Part shown: piece after piece, positions 1 to 9,746 of the stretch
Position numbering within the stretch: position 1 is the first letter of the stretch
Layout of the letters: the number at the start of each line of letters is the position of its first letter
Assembly (NCBI GenBank): GCA_021373115.1
Contig: JAJFTI010000027.1
Location: 1 to 64,000, forward strand
Direction: 5' to 3'
Source of the DNA: Eubacteriales bacterium
GTDB lineage: Bacteria > Bacillota > Clostridia > Christensenellales > CAG-138
Length of the DNA: 64,000 nucleotides
Program-made: the position numbers and the translations under genes
The notes under the pieces: model-generated
What the model was told of the DNA's origin: nothing
What the model saw: the letters and a program-made list of their open reading frames with translations, nothing else
Databases searched by the model: none

Positions 1-219
1 GCTCCTTTGTACTTTCCGTCCGTCAAGCCTTTCCGATGGTGCCCTATCCACCAGAAAGTAATTATGAAGTTACGTAGTAGTTCGGTTACGCGGTTTAAGG
101 AGGAAATCGGTAATGAAAAAACGAACATAACGGACGGAAACCTGATTACTTTTTATGGTTCGAGTATAACACTCGAATTATGCAATTGCAAGCAAATCTA
201 TGCGATGATTGTGTCAAAT

Positions 220-1098
220 TTATATCCTATCTGTGAAATGTGGTGTAAAGATGGATTGTGCGGAATCCTTCTGTTGAATCAAAATGTTGTATAGACCAAT
301 CGAGAGCGCATACGATATAAGGCGTTCATACTCCCGCGCGGTCACCCTGCGGTTCAGCGGGAACTCCGTTACATGCTCCTGCGGCGTATACTGACACATG
401 AGGGATATATAAGTCGAAACAGGAAACCGTGTAACAATTTGATCCATTATACGACGGGAATCGTCAATGCAGCCGGGCAGAACCAAATGGCGGATTGCCA
501 GGCCGCGAACCGCAAGGTTTTGGTCGTTGATAACGAGATTTCCAACCTGCCGGTACATTTCCGCAATCGCATCGGCGGCGACCTTGCCATAATCGGGCGC
601 ATTTGAAAAACGTTCGGAGAGAGCGGGGGAGACATACTTCCAGTCCGGCAGATAGATGTCTACAAGCCCGTCGAGCAGCTTCAAGGTTTCAACACGCTCG
701 TATCCGCTTGTATTATAAACAATCGGTATGGATAACCCGCTTTTTCTGGCAATTTGAATGCTCTTTGCGATTTCCGGAACATACGGCGCGGCGGTGACAA
801 GGTTGATATTATGTGCGCCCTGATCCTGTAACGCAAGGTAGGCGTCTTTCAGCGCTTCTGCGCTCATTATCTCGCCAACACCGCCGTTTCGAATCGTGTG
901 GTTTTGGCAGTAGATGCAACCAAGATTACAACCGGAAAAGAAGACCGCGCCGGAACCGTTGGTACCGCTCAGGTAAGGCTCCTCCCAGTGATGAAGCATG
1001 CATACCGCAACGCGCGGCATTTCATCCGCACCGCAGTAACCTTGCGTTTTCGTTCGATCGACGCCGCATTCCCGCGGGCAGAGCATGCAGGCGCTCAC
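220..1098 (-). CDS. PflX-like radical SAM protein (COG1313)
   Basis: Radical S-adenosylmethionine protein of the PflX/YgkA group, related to pyruvate formate-lyase activating enzymes; the substrate of this group is not established. The SAM-cluster motif CNLGCIYC is visible near residue 57, preceded by an N-terminal Cys pair (CMLCPRECG) and followed by family blocks such as QGAHNINLVT and VYNTSGYE. Length (292 aa) fits the family. I place the start at GTG 1098 because it overlaps the stop of the upstream NlpC gene by one base (TAGTG) and has GGAAGG 11 bases upstream; a TTG at 1137 would add 13 residues. It is translationally coupled to the cell-wall hydrolase gene, but a functional link is only inferred. 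Confidence 0.88.
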   Translation of the reverse strand: MSACMLCPRECGVDRTKTQGYCGADEMPRVAVCMLHHWEEPYLSGTNGSGAVFFSGCNLGCIYCQNHTIRNGGVGEIMSAEALKDAYLALQDQGAHNINLVTAAPYVPEIAKSIQIARKSGLSIPIVYNTSGYERVETLKLLDGLVDIYLPDWKYVSPALSERFSNAPDYGKVAADAIAEMYRQVGNLVINDQNLAVRGLAIRHLVLPGCIDDSRRIMDQIVTRFPVSTYISLMCQYTPQEHVTEFPLNRRVTAREYERLISYALSIGLYNILIQQKDSAQSIFTPHFTDRI

Positions 1099-2417
1099 TA
1101 AAACACACGCCTTCCATTCACAAAATTGCGTGTCCAATAGGATGTTCCAATCGAACTTCGAATGACCTTGCCCGCGCTGGAGGACGCATGGATAAACGAA
1201 CCGCCGCCCGCGTAAATACCGGTATGGCTGACGCTGCTGGACGTGTCGTTCTTGAAAAAGAGTAAGTCACCCTTTTGAAGATCGCCAATGGAAGTAATTT
1301 CGGCCCATTTGCTCACGGAGGAAAAACCGCTCGCGCTGTAACGGCTCGTGCTGACTCCGCAGGTGCGAAGACAGAAGTACACCAGCCCTGAGCAGTCAAA
1401 TCCTTTGGACGGGCTTTCTTCGGACCAGGAGTAGGGTTTTCCAAGCATCGCGGTTGCAACGGAAACCAGCCCGTCGCCGCTGTAGGAGGCGGAATAGGAA
1501 ACATCGCCGCCGGAAGACGTATCGGCGGAACTGCCGGAGGAATCCGTGCTGCTCGAAGCGCCGGAGGAAGTCGAGCCGGAGGAAGAGCTTGAAGAGCTCG
1601 TGGAACTTGAAGAGCCGGAGGAGCTCGAAGAGGAAGAGCTCGGCTTTTTCGTCGGTTTCGGCGTTGGCTTCGGGGTTGAGGTCGGATCGATTTTGGGTCG
1701 CGCATCCGGTGAGTAGAGCAGATCCCGGTCGGGAACGTTGAATATACCGTCCACATCCAGCTTGTTCTTCGTTTGGAATGCGCGCACCGCTTCCTCGGTT
1801 GCAACGCCGAAGTAGCCGTTGATCTTGCTTCCGTAATAACCGAGCTCGTTCAGGCGGGATTGCATGCTTTCCACGTCGGTTCCGTTGTCGCCCAGTTTTA
1901 TTTCATAGGGCTTTGCATCCGCGCTGAAGAGACGCTCCTGCAGCTCGCTGGAAGCAACGCCATCCATCGGCTCGCTAACGGTTCGCTGAAACAGGGATAC
2001 GGCTACGGTGGTTGCGGCATTATAGACGGTGGTTGGCTCGTCCGAATCAAGATAACCGAGTTCCATCAGCCGAACTTGCAGCTGATGAACGGTTGGGTAG
2101 TCGTCGTTTTGCTGAAGCAACGTATATTGCGAAACCAGAACGCCGTCGTGCGGGGCGGGACTTGGTTCCGGCAAAACGGAGGCGCAGGCAGGCGCGAGAA
2201 CCGACGCTTCGAACGGGATTGGCGTTGGCGTTATTACCGAAACGGTTTGTTCCGCTGCAACATAAAACGCGTTTGCAGCGGCAAAGCGGTTAATGGCAAG
2301 AGGAATCAGCACAAATGCCGCCACACAGCTTCCCGCAATGGTGAGAATCCATGTGCGTGCGGAAGAAGGAATTCTATTTCTATTCGGTTTTCCGGAAGGC
2401 AGTCGCGAAGCGCTCAA
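1098..2417 (-). CDS. NlpC/P60 peptidoglycan endopeptidase with two peptidoglycan-binding domains
   Basis: Predicted exported cell-wall hydrolase that would cleave stem peptides. The layout is a short basic N-terminus, one hydrophobic segment (about residues 23-53) acting as signal or anchor, two peptidoglycan-binding repeats (about 100-170 and 172-235, the second with LGDNGTDVESMQSRLNELGY), a long Pro/Lys then Ser-rich low-complexity linker (about 245-305), and a C-terminal NlpC/P60 domain. The catalytic Cys is in FDCSGLVYFC and the His in SHTGIYAGG. The start is TTG at 2417 with GAGGT eight bases upstream. The Ser-rich linker is probably a flexible wall spacer. It is divergent from the ABC-F gene and coupled to the downstream radical SAM gene. 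Confidence 0.92.
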   Translation of the reverse strand: MSASRLPSGKPNRNRIPSSARTWILTIAGSCVAAFVLIPLAINRFAAANAFYVAAEQTVSVITPTPIPFEASVLAPACASVLPEPSPAPHDGVLVSQYTLLQQNDDYPTVHQLQVRLMELGYLDSDEPTTVYNAATTVAVSLFQRTVSEPMDGVASSELQERLFSADAKPYEIKLGDNGTDVESMQSRLNELGYYGSKINGYFGVATEEAVRAFQTKNKLDVDGIFNVPDRDLLYSPDARPKIDPTSTPKPTPKPTKKPSSSSSSSSGSSSSTSSSSSSSGSTSSGASSSTDSSGSSADTSSGGDVSYSASYSGDGLVSVATAMLGKPYSWSEESPSKGFDCSGLVYFCLRTCGVSTSRYSASGFSSVSKWAEITSIGDLQKGDLLFFKNDTSSSVSHTGIYAGGGSFIHASSSAGKVIRSSIGTSYWTRNFVNGRRVF

Positions 2418-2585
2418 ATTACGTACCTCATTATGGCAATGATTCTAGTAAGATTATAACGAATTGTTCCAAACAATGATTTGAACTTTTTTAAAATTCG
2501 TGCAAACCGCCGAATTCCGTTCCGTTTTTCCTTTGCGTCTATTTCCGTTAATCACCGATTAAAGAGACCGGACAAGATCGGTATT

Positions 2586-2614
2586 TTGCATTTATGCATG
2601 CGCCGTGTTAAAAT
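2586..2614 (+). promoter_or_regulatory. Promoter for the ABC-F gene
   Basis: TTGCAT, a 17-base spacer and TAAAAT lie 28 bases before the ABC-F start codon. The rest of the 224-bp divergent gap holds only a short palindrome (ATTGTT-CCA-AACAAT, 2463-2477) and a possible minus-strand TATAAT near 2455 for the NlpC gene. Confidence 0.6.
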
Positions 2615-2641
2615 AATACGTCTAGCTATTGGAGTAAAGAA

Positions 2642-4561
2642 ATGTCATTGATTCATGCGCAGGAGCTCGAAAAGAGCTTTGGAGAACGAACGTTATTTCA
2701 AGATGTCGCGTTTGACGTATTCGAGCAGGACCACGTCGGGTTCGTCGGCGTAAACGGCTGCGGAAAAACCACACTGCTTCGGATGATTGCCGGTCTTGAG
2801 CCGCACGACGGAAAAGGCCAGCTTTCCGTATCGAAAAATGCGCATGTTGCAATGCTGGATCAATCTCCCGTTTGGGAGACGGGAGCTTCCCTCTACGACG
2901 CGGTTTTAGCGGCTTGCGGAAAATGGATCGCCATGGAGCGCGAACTGCATGATATTGCTGAAAAAATCGAACGTAACGGCGCTACGAAATCGATCATTCA
3001 GCGGCAGTCGGAACTTCAGGAACGCTATAACAGCGGCGGCGGCCTGACCTATCGCGCAAGAACGCGATCCACGCTGCTTGGACTTGGTTTTTCGGAGGAG
3101 GAACTGTCCCGCCCGATTTCGGTTATGAGCGGCGGACAGATGCGAAAAGCGTCGCTTGCAAAGATCCTGTTATCCGAAGCGGATCTGCTTTTGCTGGACG
3201 AGCCAACCAACCATTTGGATATCGCCTCTCTGGAGTGGCTGGAAACCTATCTTTCCGCGTATAAAGGCGCATTCCTCCTGATATCGCATGACCGGTATTT
3301 TCTGGATCGCGTTTGCAATCGCATCTTCGAACTGGAAAACGGTTCCATGCGACTCTATAGTGGTAATTACAGTCAATCCATGGAAAAAAAGATGGACGAA
3401 CGCGAATTTGCCCTGCGGAAATATCAGAACACGCTCCGCGAAATCAAACGGATTGAGGGAATCATCGTTCAGCAGCGCAGGTGGAATCAGGCGCGCAACT
3501 ACGTGACCATCGCGTCCAAGGAAAAGCAAATCGAACGAATAAAATCTACGCTTGTAAAACCGGAAGACGCGCCGCAATCGATTCATTTTCACCTCGAAGC
3601 GGACGCGCTGACCGCTAATGAGGTTGTTGTTGTTCGCGGGTTAAGCAAACAGTTTGAGGGGCGGGAAATCTTTCACGGACTTGACCTGCTGATTCGGCGC
3701 GACGAGAAAGTATGCCTGCTCGGCGCAAACGGCTGCGGAAAAACAACGCTGCTGAAAATTTTAACGAACAGGATTGAACCCGACGCGGGCAGTTATAAAT
3801 TGGGCTCCAATGTACATGTCGGTTACTACGAGCAGGGTTCCGTCCGTCCAAACAATGCCGGAACGGTACTGGACACGCTCAATGCCGCGTTTCCTCGATA
3901 CGACACAAAGCAGCTGCGAAATCTGCTTGGTTCGTTTCTCTTTCGCGGGGACGATGTATTCAAACGCGTTTGCGATCTTTCCGGCGGAGAATACGCGCGG
4001 ATTCAACTGCTCAAACTGATGTTGGAAGGAAGTAATGTACTTCTTCTCGACGAACCGACAAACCATCTGGATATTCCTTCCTGCGAGGCGCTGGAAAACG
4101 CGCTCTCGGAATATGGCGGTACCATGCTGATCGTAACCCATGACCGATATCTTGCCAACCGGATTGCCGATCGTGTTTTAATTATGGATCGCGAAGGCAT
4201 CCGCGCATTCGAAGGCGACTGGGACGCTTATAAAGAATTTCTGGCCGAAAACAGTTCGCCAAAGGAAAAGGAACCGCCCGCCGCTAGAAACGATTATCTT
4301 GCCGCGCGCGAACGAAGAAGCTCGATTGCAAAAGCCAAAGCGGCGCTGAAACGCGCGGAAGAACGTGTTCATCTGGAGGAAACGGCGCTTTCCAATCTGG
4401 AATCTCGCGTACAATCTCCGGAAGTCGCAAGTAATTTTGAACTGGTAAAGGACATCTATTCGCAGATCGAAGCGCAGCGTCAGCTGCTGGACTCCTGCTA
4501 TTTGGACTGGGAGCAGGCGGAGGCGGACTGTCAAACGCTGCTGGAGGAGGAAGAGGACTGA
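2642..4561 (+). CDS. ABC-F family ATPase (Uup/EttA-like)
   Basis: Cytosolic tandem ABC ATPase without membrane segments; ABC-F proteins act on ribosomes (translation rescue or antibiotic protection). Two nucleotide-binding domains are clear: Walker A GVNGCGKTT (about residue 36) with signature SGGQMRKASL, and GANGCGKTT (about 360) with signature SGGEYARIQL, each followed by LLLDEPTNHLD. A charged coiled-coil tail (about 560-639), typical of Uup-like members, follows. The length of 639 aa is normal. GGAGT precedes ATG 2642. The stop at 4561 sits one base before the next ATG, so the downstream gene is co-translated. Whether it is a housekeeping Uup or a resistance factor cannot be told. Confidence 0.93.
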   Translation: MSLIHAQELEKSFGERTLFQDVAFDVFEQDHVGFVGVNGCGKTTLLRMIAGLEPHDGKGQLSVSKNAHVAMLDQSPVWETGASLYDAVLAACGKWIAMERELHDIAEKIERNGATKSIIQRQSELQERYNSGGGLTYRARTRSTLLGLGFSEEELSRPISVMSGGQMRKASLAKILLSEADLLLLDEPTNHLDIASLEWLETYLSAYKGAFLLISHDRYFLDRVCNRIFELENGSMRLYSGNYSQSMEKKMDEREFALRKYQNTLREIKRIEGIIVQQRRWNQARNYVTIASKEKQIERIKSTLVKPEDAPQSIHFHLEADALTANEVVVVRGLSKQFEGREIFHGLDLLIRRDEKVCLLGANGCGKTTLLKILTNRIEPDAGSYKLGSNVHVGYYEQGSVRPNNAGTVLDTLNAAFPRYDTKQLRNLLGSFLFRGDDVFKRVCDLSGGEYARIQLLKLMLEGSNVLLLDEPTNHLDIPSCEALENALSEYGGTMLIVTHDRYLANRIADRVLIMDREGIRAFEGDWDAYKEFLAENSSPKEKEPPAARNDYLAARERRSSIAKAKAALKRAEERVHLEETALSNLESRVQSPEVASNFELVKDIYSQIEAQRQLLDSCYLDWEQAEADCQTLLEEEED

Positions 4562-4562
4562 C

Positions 4563-5795
4563 ATGGAATATTCCAAATTTTCGCTTGGCCTTCGTTTTGC
4601 AATGACGAGCGACGCAGGCCTTGCGCCGGAAGATTGCTGGAATATCGCATTTTCAGAAGTGCCGCTTGCGTATACGGTGGATGCAAATCTATTTGGCGCG
4701 TGGGACGACGTTGGCACCGCGGAAAGCGAAACATCGTACATCTGCCTGTTTTCCAATCTGCCGCTTCAAATCGGCAAAGCGCTGTACCAGCAGCTTCAGC
4801 AGAAGCCCAGGCTGCTTTCCTACCTGACGATTTATCGGCCGTTCATTCAGAACAATCTGGTTGAAAAATGCAGTTCGGTGCAATTTTTGGGAAATGTAAA
4901 ATCGGACGGTTCCGTTTCAGGCGGAGACGTATCCTACGGAAACATGCATATCTCCGGCGATTTGCCGGTGGTTTGCAACCGGCCGGATTTCTGCAACCGG
5001 ATTCTGATTGCGCCGGATGCCTGGGAAGGGAAATTTACCTCGGCAGACGCTGTACGGCATATGCTTCGTTCGGCGGCGCATATTTTACCAAAGGCAAAAC
5101 TTTCCACACAGCTCATTGCGGATGGCGGCCAGGGTACCATGGACGCCATGGTATGCTCGATGAACGGGCGTTATCAAAAAGCAACCATATCCGGCGGCAA
5201 CGGCGAATCTCATACCATACGGTATGGAATTCTTCCGGATCGAACGGTGGTGTTCGAATCGGAAGGGTTGACCCAATACGAGCTGGAACAGGTGCTCACG
5301 CTTCCGCAAAACCGCGGGTTTACGCATTATTATATCGCAGCGGGTTCCGGTCCGCTGCCCGAGCAGCTTCCGCAAGGAGTAGAAGCCACCGTGATGGGCA
5401 AGCGAATCCCCGCTTCGCGCCGGAACAGCGCCCAGATCGAATATCGCAACGGAATTGAAACCGTACTGGAAACCTGCAATTTTCATCAGCGCCTTTCAAA
5501 AGCGGACTGGCTGATTGTGCTGACGCGGTTGCTGGATGACGGTGGGGCGCTGCAGGACCCAACGGCGGATGCGCTTTTGTTTCACTGCAGGATTCTAAGA
5601 AAGCATACCGCGGTTCTTGCGTTTACGGACGACGGACGCTATTTCGCCAAAATAGACAATTCGCCGCTGGTTCCGATTGAGACAACACTTTTCGACGATG
5701 CAGCGGACGCTCTTTTTTTGATCATTCGAAACAGTCCTATTCACGCTTCGCTAACCGGTCCTGTATTGCCGGATACCGTGATCAACGACATATAA
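4563..5795 (+). CDS. Degenerate glycerate-kinase-like protein
   Basis: A 410-aa protein I cannot assign to a known function. Residues 1 to about 145 are unrecognised. From about 146 the sequence resembles the start of class-I glycerate kinase (GlxK/GckA): ILIAPDAWEGKFTSADAV and ADGGQGTMDAM correspond to the family's APDSFKGS and ADGGEGT motifs. A block near 310 (NGIETVLE...ADWLIVLTRLLDDGG) aligns with the family's pGie...ADlVitGEGrlD region, but the GEG motif is lost. The middle part with the GGSATnDgG and GpxGA motifs appears deleted, so the domain is about 255 aa instead of about 380. It is probably catalytically inactive or altered (inference). It follows the ABC-F gene by one base. Confidence 0.6.
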   Translation: MEYSKFSLGLRFAMTSDAGLAPEDCWNIAFSEVPLAYTVDANLFGAWDDVGTAESETSYICLFSNLPLQIGKALYQQLQQKPRLLSYLTIYRPFIQNNLVEKCSSVQFLGNVKSDGSVSGGDVSYGNMHISGDLPVVCNRPDFCNRILIAPDAWEGKFTSADAVRHMLRSAAHILPKAKLSTQLIADGGQGTMDAMVCSMNGRYQKATISGGNGESHTIRYGILPDRTVVFESEGLTQYELEQVLTLPQNRGFTHYYIAAGSGPLPEQLPQGVEATVMGKRIPASRRNSAQIEYRNGIETVLETCNFHQRLSKADWLIVLTRLLDDGGALQDPTADALLFHCRILRKHTAVLAFTDDGRYFAKIDNSPLVPIETTLFDDAADALFLIIRNSPIHASLTGPVLPDTVINDI

Positions 5796-5828
5796 TCGTT
5801 TAGTTTCAAGTATTTGGAGGATGATACG

Positions 5829-7145
5829 ATGCGAATGGTCGATATTATTGAAAAGAAAGCAGGCTGCGAACCGCTTAGCAGCGAAGAAATCCAGTTTTTT
5901 ATCGATGGATTCGTCAGCGGCGATATTCCGGACTATCAGGCGTCCGCGCTCCTCATGGCAATCGTGCTGAATGACATGAATGAACGTGAGGCTGCCGACC
6001 TGACGCTGCATATGATGCATTCCGGCGATACGGTCGATCTGAGCGACCTTCCGGGTGTAAAGGTGGACAAGCATTCCTCCGGCGGCGTGGGGGACACCAC
6101 CACGCTGGTGGTTGCCCCGCTCGTTGCGGCCTGCGGTGGAACGGTGGCGAAGATGTCCGGAAGAGGGCTTGCGTTCTCCGGCGGAACCATAGACAAACTC
6201 GAATCGATTCCGGGCGTCAATATATCCCAAACAATCGAACGTTTTAAGCAAATCGTAAGAAAAACCGGCGTATGCGTCATTGGTCAAACGGGAAATCTGG
6301 TTCCCGCGGATAAAAAAATGTATGCGCTGCGCGACGTAACCGGCACGGTGCAGAGCGTTCCGCTCATTGCCGCCAGCATTATGAGTAAAAAACTCGCAGC
6401 GGGCGCGGATGCAATCGTTTTGGATGTCAAAGTCGGCAGCGGCGCGTTCATGAAGACGGTTGAGGACGCGAAGCGCCTTGCCGAGCTGATGGTAAAAATG
6501 GGGAAACTGCTCAAGCGCGAAGTGGTTGCAGTCGTTACGGACATGAACCAACCACTCGGCCTTTCGGTTGGAAACGCGCTGGAGTTTCGCGAGGCGGTGC
6601 AACTGCTTGCCGGCCAAATACCGGAAAACGATCCGCTCTATGAAATCTGTCTGCTGCTCGGTACACAGATGCTGCTTCTATCCAAGCTCGCAAAGACGGA
6701 CGACGAAGCGCGCGGCATGCTGAAACACGCAATCGAAAACGGAAGCGGTCTTGAAAAACTTCGCTCCATGATTCACGAGCTTGGCGGGGATGCATCGCTG
6801 GTCACGCTGAAAGGGATGGATCAGCTCTGCACTACCAGACGACAGATTCCCGTACCTGCCAAGAACAGCGGGTATATCGTCGATATGCAGGCGGAACTCA
6901 TCGGCCGCGCGGCACAAGTGCTCGGCGCGGGCAGGGCGACAAAAGAGGACGTAATCGATCCCGCCGTCGGTTTGGTGATGCACAAAAGGGTGGGAGACCG
7001 GGTGGAACAAGGCGATGCGATCTGTACGCTATATGTCAACGATGAATCGAATCTTGCCGATGCAATGGAAACCATGACCGAGGCGGTTCGGATTGGCGAA
7101 AAGCCGAAATTTGTCACACCAATGGTCTATGCCGTCATTCGCTGA
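5829..7145 (+). CDS. pdp: Pyrimidine-nucleoside phosphorylase
   Basis: Phosphorolysis of thymidine, uridine and deoxyuridine to base plus (deoxy)ribose-1-phosphate, in cytosolic nucleoside salvage. The family signature KMSGRGLAFSGGTIDKLESI is present with small changes near residue 110, preceded by KVDKHSSGGVGD. The 438-aa length matches bacterial DeoA/Pdp. I use ATG 5829, eight bases after a perfect GGAGG; a TTG at 5814 overlaps that ribosome site and is unlikely. It is the first gene of a tight plus-strand run into polA. The Lys/Ser pattern suggests a broad pyrimidine enzyme rather than a strict thymidine phosphorylase, but this is not certain. Confidence 0.93.
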   Translation: MRMVDIIEKKAGCEPLSSEEIQFFIDGFVSGDIPDYQASALLMAIVLNDMNEREAADLTLHMMHSGDTVDLSDLPGVKVDKHSSGGVGDTTTLVVAPLVAACGGTVAKMSGRGLAFSGGTIDKLESIPGVNISQTIERFKQIVRKTGVCVIGQTGNLVPADKKMYALRDVTGTVQSVPLIAASIMSKKLAAGADAIVLDVKVGSGAFMKTVEDAKRLAELMVKMGKLLKREVVAVVTDMNQPLGLSVGNALEFREAVQLLAGQIPENDPLYEICLLLGTQMLLLSKLAKTDDEARGMLKHAIENGSGLEKLRSMIHELGGDASLVTLKGMDQLCTTRRQIPVPAKNSGYIVDMQAELIGRAAQVLGAGRATKEDVIDPAVGLVMHKRVGDRVEQGDAICTLYVNDESNLADAMETMTEAVRIGEKPKFVTPMVYAVIR

Positions 7146-7175
7146 ATAAAAGAAGAAATGACAGGAGGAGCGCGC

Positions 7176-9746
7176 TTGAAACAGCTCATCGCAATTGACG
7201 GGAACAGCCTTTTGCATCGCGCCTACCACGCGCTGCCGCCCATGACGACGCGCGAAGGAATACCGACCGGCGCGCTTCACGGGTTCCTTGGCATGCTGCT
7301 CAAGCTGATCGAACGAAAGCCGGATTATTTGGTTGTCGCATTCGATATGCACGGACCGACCTTTCGCCACGAACAGTTTTCCGAATACAAAGCGGGCCGA
7401 AAAGAAACGGACGAAGACCTGCGCGCGCAGTTTCCTGTTTTAAAGGATCTATTAAAGGCGATGGGAATCGCCGTGTGTGAAACGCCGCGCTATGAAGCGG
7501 ACGACATATTAGGAACATTTTCTCGTCTCTGCGAAGCGCGGCAGATCGACGCTCTGCTTGTAACCGGGGATCGGGACGCGCTGCAGCTGATCGGCGAGCA
7601 TACGCATGTTCTCATGACCAAGAAGGGAATCAGCGAAACCGTAGAATTCGACCGCGCTTTGCTGAAGGAGGAATACGGCCTTGCGCCGGATCGCATGCGT
7701 GACCTGAAAGGACTGATGGGCGATCATTCGGACAATATTCCCGGCATTCCCGGGGTAGGTGAAAAAACAGCCCTGAAACTGCTGGAGGATTACGAAACGC
7801 TCGAGAGCGTTTTGGCGCATGCGGGTGAAATAAAAGGCAAACTTGGCGAGAAAGTCGCCGCAAACGCAGATTCCGCGCGTATGAGTTACGAAATTGGAAC
7901 GATCTGCACCAACGCCCCGATTTCGCTGACCATTGAAGACTGCCAGTTCCATCCGGAGCGGATATCCGGCGCGCGCAACAAGCTGCTGGAACTGGAAATG
8001 CGCGGTATTGCCGGCCGGATCGCAGGAGAAGGCGGCGAAAAAGCGGAAGCGCCGAAAAATCCGGCCGTTCGCGCGGAGCGAGTTGTGCTGGAATCAATGG
8101 AAGATGTTCTGCGGGTTCTCGGCACGGCAAATCAGATTTTACGTTTCTCTATCGACGCAGGGCAAACCATGCAGTTTGCGCTTGATTCCAGCCGCTTCTA
8201 CGAAATCGTGCAGGGCACGGATCTCTTCAGCACAACGATTGACGAGACCGAGCTTTTTGGCGCAATCAAACCACTGCTCGAAAATCCAAAGTGCGAGGTG
8301 CTTGTGTTTGATTCGAAGCGCCTTCGCCATCGTCTCGCGAGATTTGGCATATCACTCAGTGCCAAAGTGTTCGACGCGATGATTGTGGATTATCTTTTGG
8401 ACGCAATGCGGCCCGCAACCAGCTTTTCTATGCTCTGCGAACGATTCGACGCGAATGCAGCGCCCAACGCCGCAATGCTGTTTTCGATGCGGGACCATAT
8501 GCTCCGTCAGCTTGAAGATGTCGGCATGACAAAACTGTATGACGGGATGGAGCTCCCTCTTTCCAATGTTTTGTTCGATATGGAGCGGGAGGGCTTTCGC
8601 GTTGACCGGGATATGTTAAAGCAGCTCCAGGCACAGTTCAACGAGCAAAGCGAAACACTGGCAAAGCGTATTTATGAAGCAACCGGCGAGACGTTTAATA
8701 TTCTTTCGCCAAAGCAGCTTGGCGAAGTGCTCTTTGAAAAACTTGGTTTGCCAACCGGCAAAAAGAATAAAAGCGGATTTTCGACCGATGCGGAAACGCT
8801 GGAGTCCCTCGCGGATCGCCATCCGGCGGTTCCTCTCATTCTGGAGTACCGGTTTATCACGAAACTGAAAAGCACGTTTGTGGACGGGCTTTTGAACGTT
8901 GTAAACGCAGATAACGACCGGGTGCGTACGCAGTTCAATCAATGTGTTACCGCAACCGGACGCATTTCCAGCACCGAACCGAATATGCAGAACATTCCGG
9001 TTCGTACGCCACAGGGACGCGAAATACGAAAAGCGTTTATCGCTTCCGATGGAAACGTTTTGGTAGATGCGGACTATTCGCAGATTGAGCTGCGGCTCTT
9101 GGCGCACATCAGCGGGGATGAAGGAATGATCGCCGCTTTTAACAGCGGCAAAGATATCCACCGGACAACTGCAAGCGAGGTGTTTCGCGTACCGTTTGGC
9201 GAGGTGACAAGCGAACTTAGAAGCGCCGCAAAAGCGGTTAACTTCGGCATCGTATACGGCATCAGCGATTTTGGTCTGGCACGAAACCTCGATATTCCGG
9301 TAAAGCGGGCGGCGGAATACATCAAGCTCTATTTTGAGCGGTATCCCGGCGTAAAGGCCTACCTTGAACGCAGTGTGGAGGAAGCAAAGCAAAAGGGATA
9401 TGCCGTTACCATGTTCGACCGAAGAAGGCCTATGCTGGAGCTGAGAAGCTCCAACTATAATACGCGTTCCTTCGGTGAACGAGTTGCGATGAATATGCCG
9501 ATTCAGGGTACCGCCGCGGACATCATAAAGCTCGCCAGGGTCAAAGTCTGTGAAAAGCTCCGTGAGCGCGGCTTGAAAGCCAGGCTGATCTTACAGGTGC
9601 ACGATGAACTGATCTTCGATGTTCCGAAAAGCGAAGCGGAGGAAGTTGTCTCGCTCGTGCATGATTGCATGGAGCACGTAGCGGAGCTTCGCGTGCTGCT
9701 GGAGGCGGATGTTAAGGTTGGACACAGCTGGTACGAAACAAAATGA
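7176..9746 (+). CDS. polA: DNA polymerase I
   Basis: DNA repair and Okazaki-fragment-processing polymerase of 856 aa. An N-terminal 5'-3' exonuclease domain (IAIDGNSLLHRA, then GDHSDNIPGIPGVGEKTA near residue 185) is followed by a shortened, degenerate 3'-5' exonuclease region. The C-terminal polymerase domain has motif A (DADYSQIELRLLAH), motif B (AKAVNFGIVYG) and motif C (VHDELIFDV). The acidic DxE motif of an active proofreading site is not seen (FSIDAGQTM at that place), as in many Bacillota PolA proteins. The start is taken as TTG 7176 with AGGAGG seven bases upstream; an ATG at 7158 precedes that site. The stop overlaps the coaE start (ATGA). Confidence 0.97.
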   Translation: MKQLIAIDGNSLLHRAYHALPPMTTREGIPTGALHGFLGMLLKLIERKPDYLVVAFDMHGPTFRHEQFSEYKAGRKETDEDLRAQFPVLKDLLKAMGIAVCETPRYEADDILGTFSRLCEARQIDALLVTGDRDALQLIGEHTHVLMTKKGISETVEFDRALLKEEYGLAPDRMRDLKGLMGDHSDNIPGIPGVGEKTALKLLEDYETLESVLAHAGEIKGKLGEKVAANADSARMSYEIGTICTNAPISLTIEDCQFHPERISGARNKLLELEMRGIAGRIAGEGGEKAEAPKNPAVRAERVVLESMEDVLRVLGTANQILRFSIDAGQTMQFALDSSRFYEIVQGTDLFSTTIDETELFGAIKPLLENPKCEVLVFDSKRLRHRLARFGISLSAKVFDAMIVDYLLDAMRPATSFSMLCERFDANAAPNAAMLFSMRDHMLRQLEDVGMTKLYDGMELPLSNVLFDMEREGFRVDRDMLKQLQAQFNEQSETLAKRIYEATGETFNILSPKQLGEVLFEKLGLPTGKKNKSGFSTDAETLESLADRHPAVPLILEYRFITKLKSTFVDGLLNVVNADNDRVRTQFNQCVTATGRISSTEPNMQNIPVRTPQGREIRKAFIASDGNVLVDADYSQIELRLLAHISGDEGMIAAFNSGKDIHRTTASEVFRVPFGEVTSELRSAAKAVNFGIVYGISDFGLARNLDIPVKRAAEYIKLYFERYPGVKAYLERSVEEAKQKGYAVTMFDRRRPMLELRSSNYNTRSFGERVAMNMPIQGTAADIIKLARVKVCEKLRERGLKARLILQVHDELIFDVPKSEAEEVVSLVHDCMEHVAELRVLLEADVKVGHSWYETK

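Noticed and set aside
159..177. 7-bp inverted repeat TTCGAGT-ATAAC-ACTCGAA
   Set aside because: There is no T-run on either strand and the stem is short; not supported as a terminator.
7..294. Plus-strand open frame of 95 codons at the left edge
   Set aside because: No recognisable protein features, and it overlaps the 3' end of the well-supported radical SAM gene. The GGAGG at about 100 leads only to a five-codon frame.
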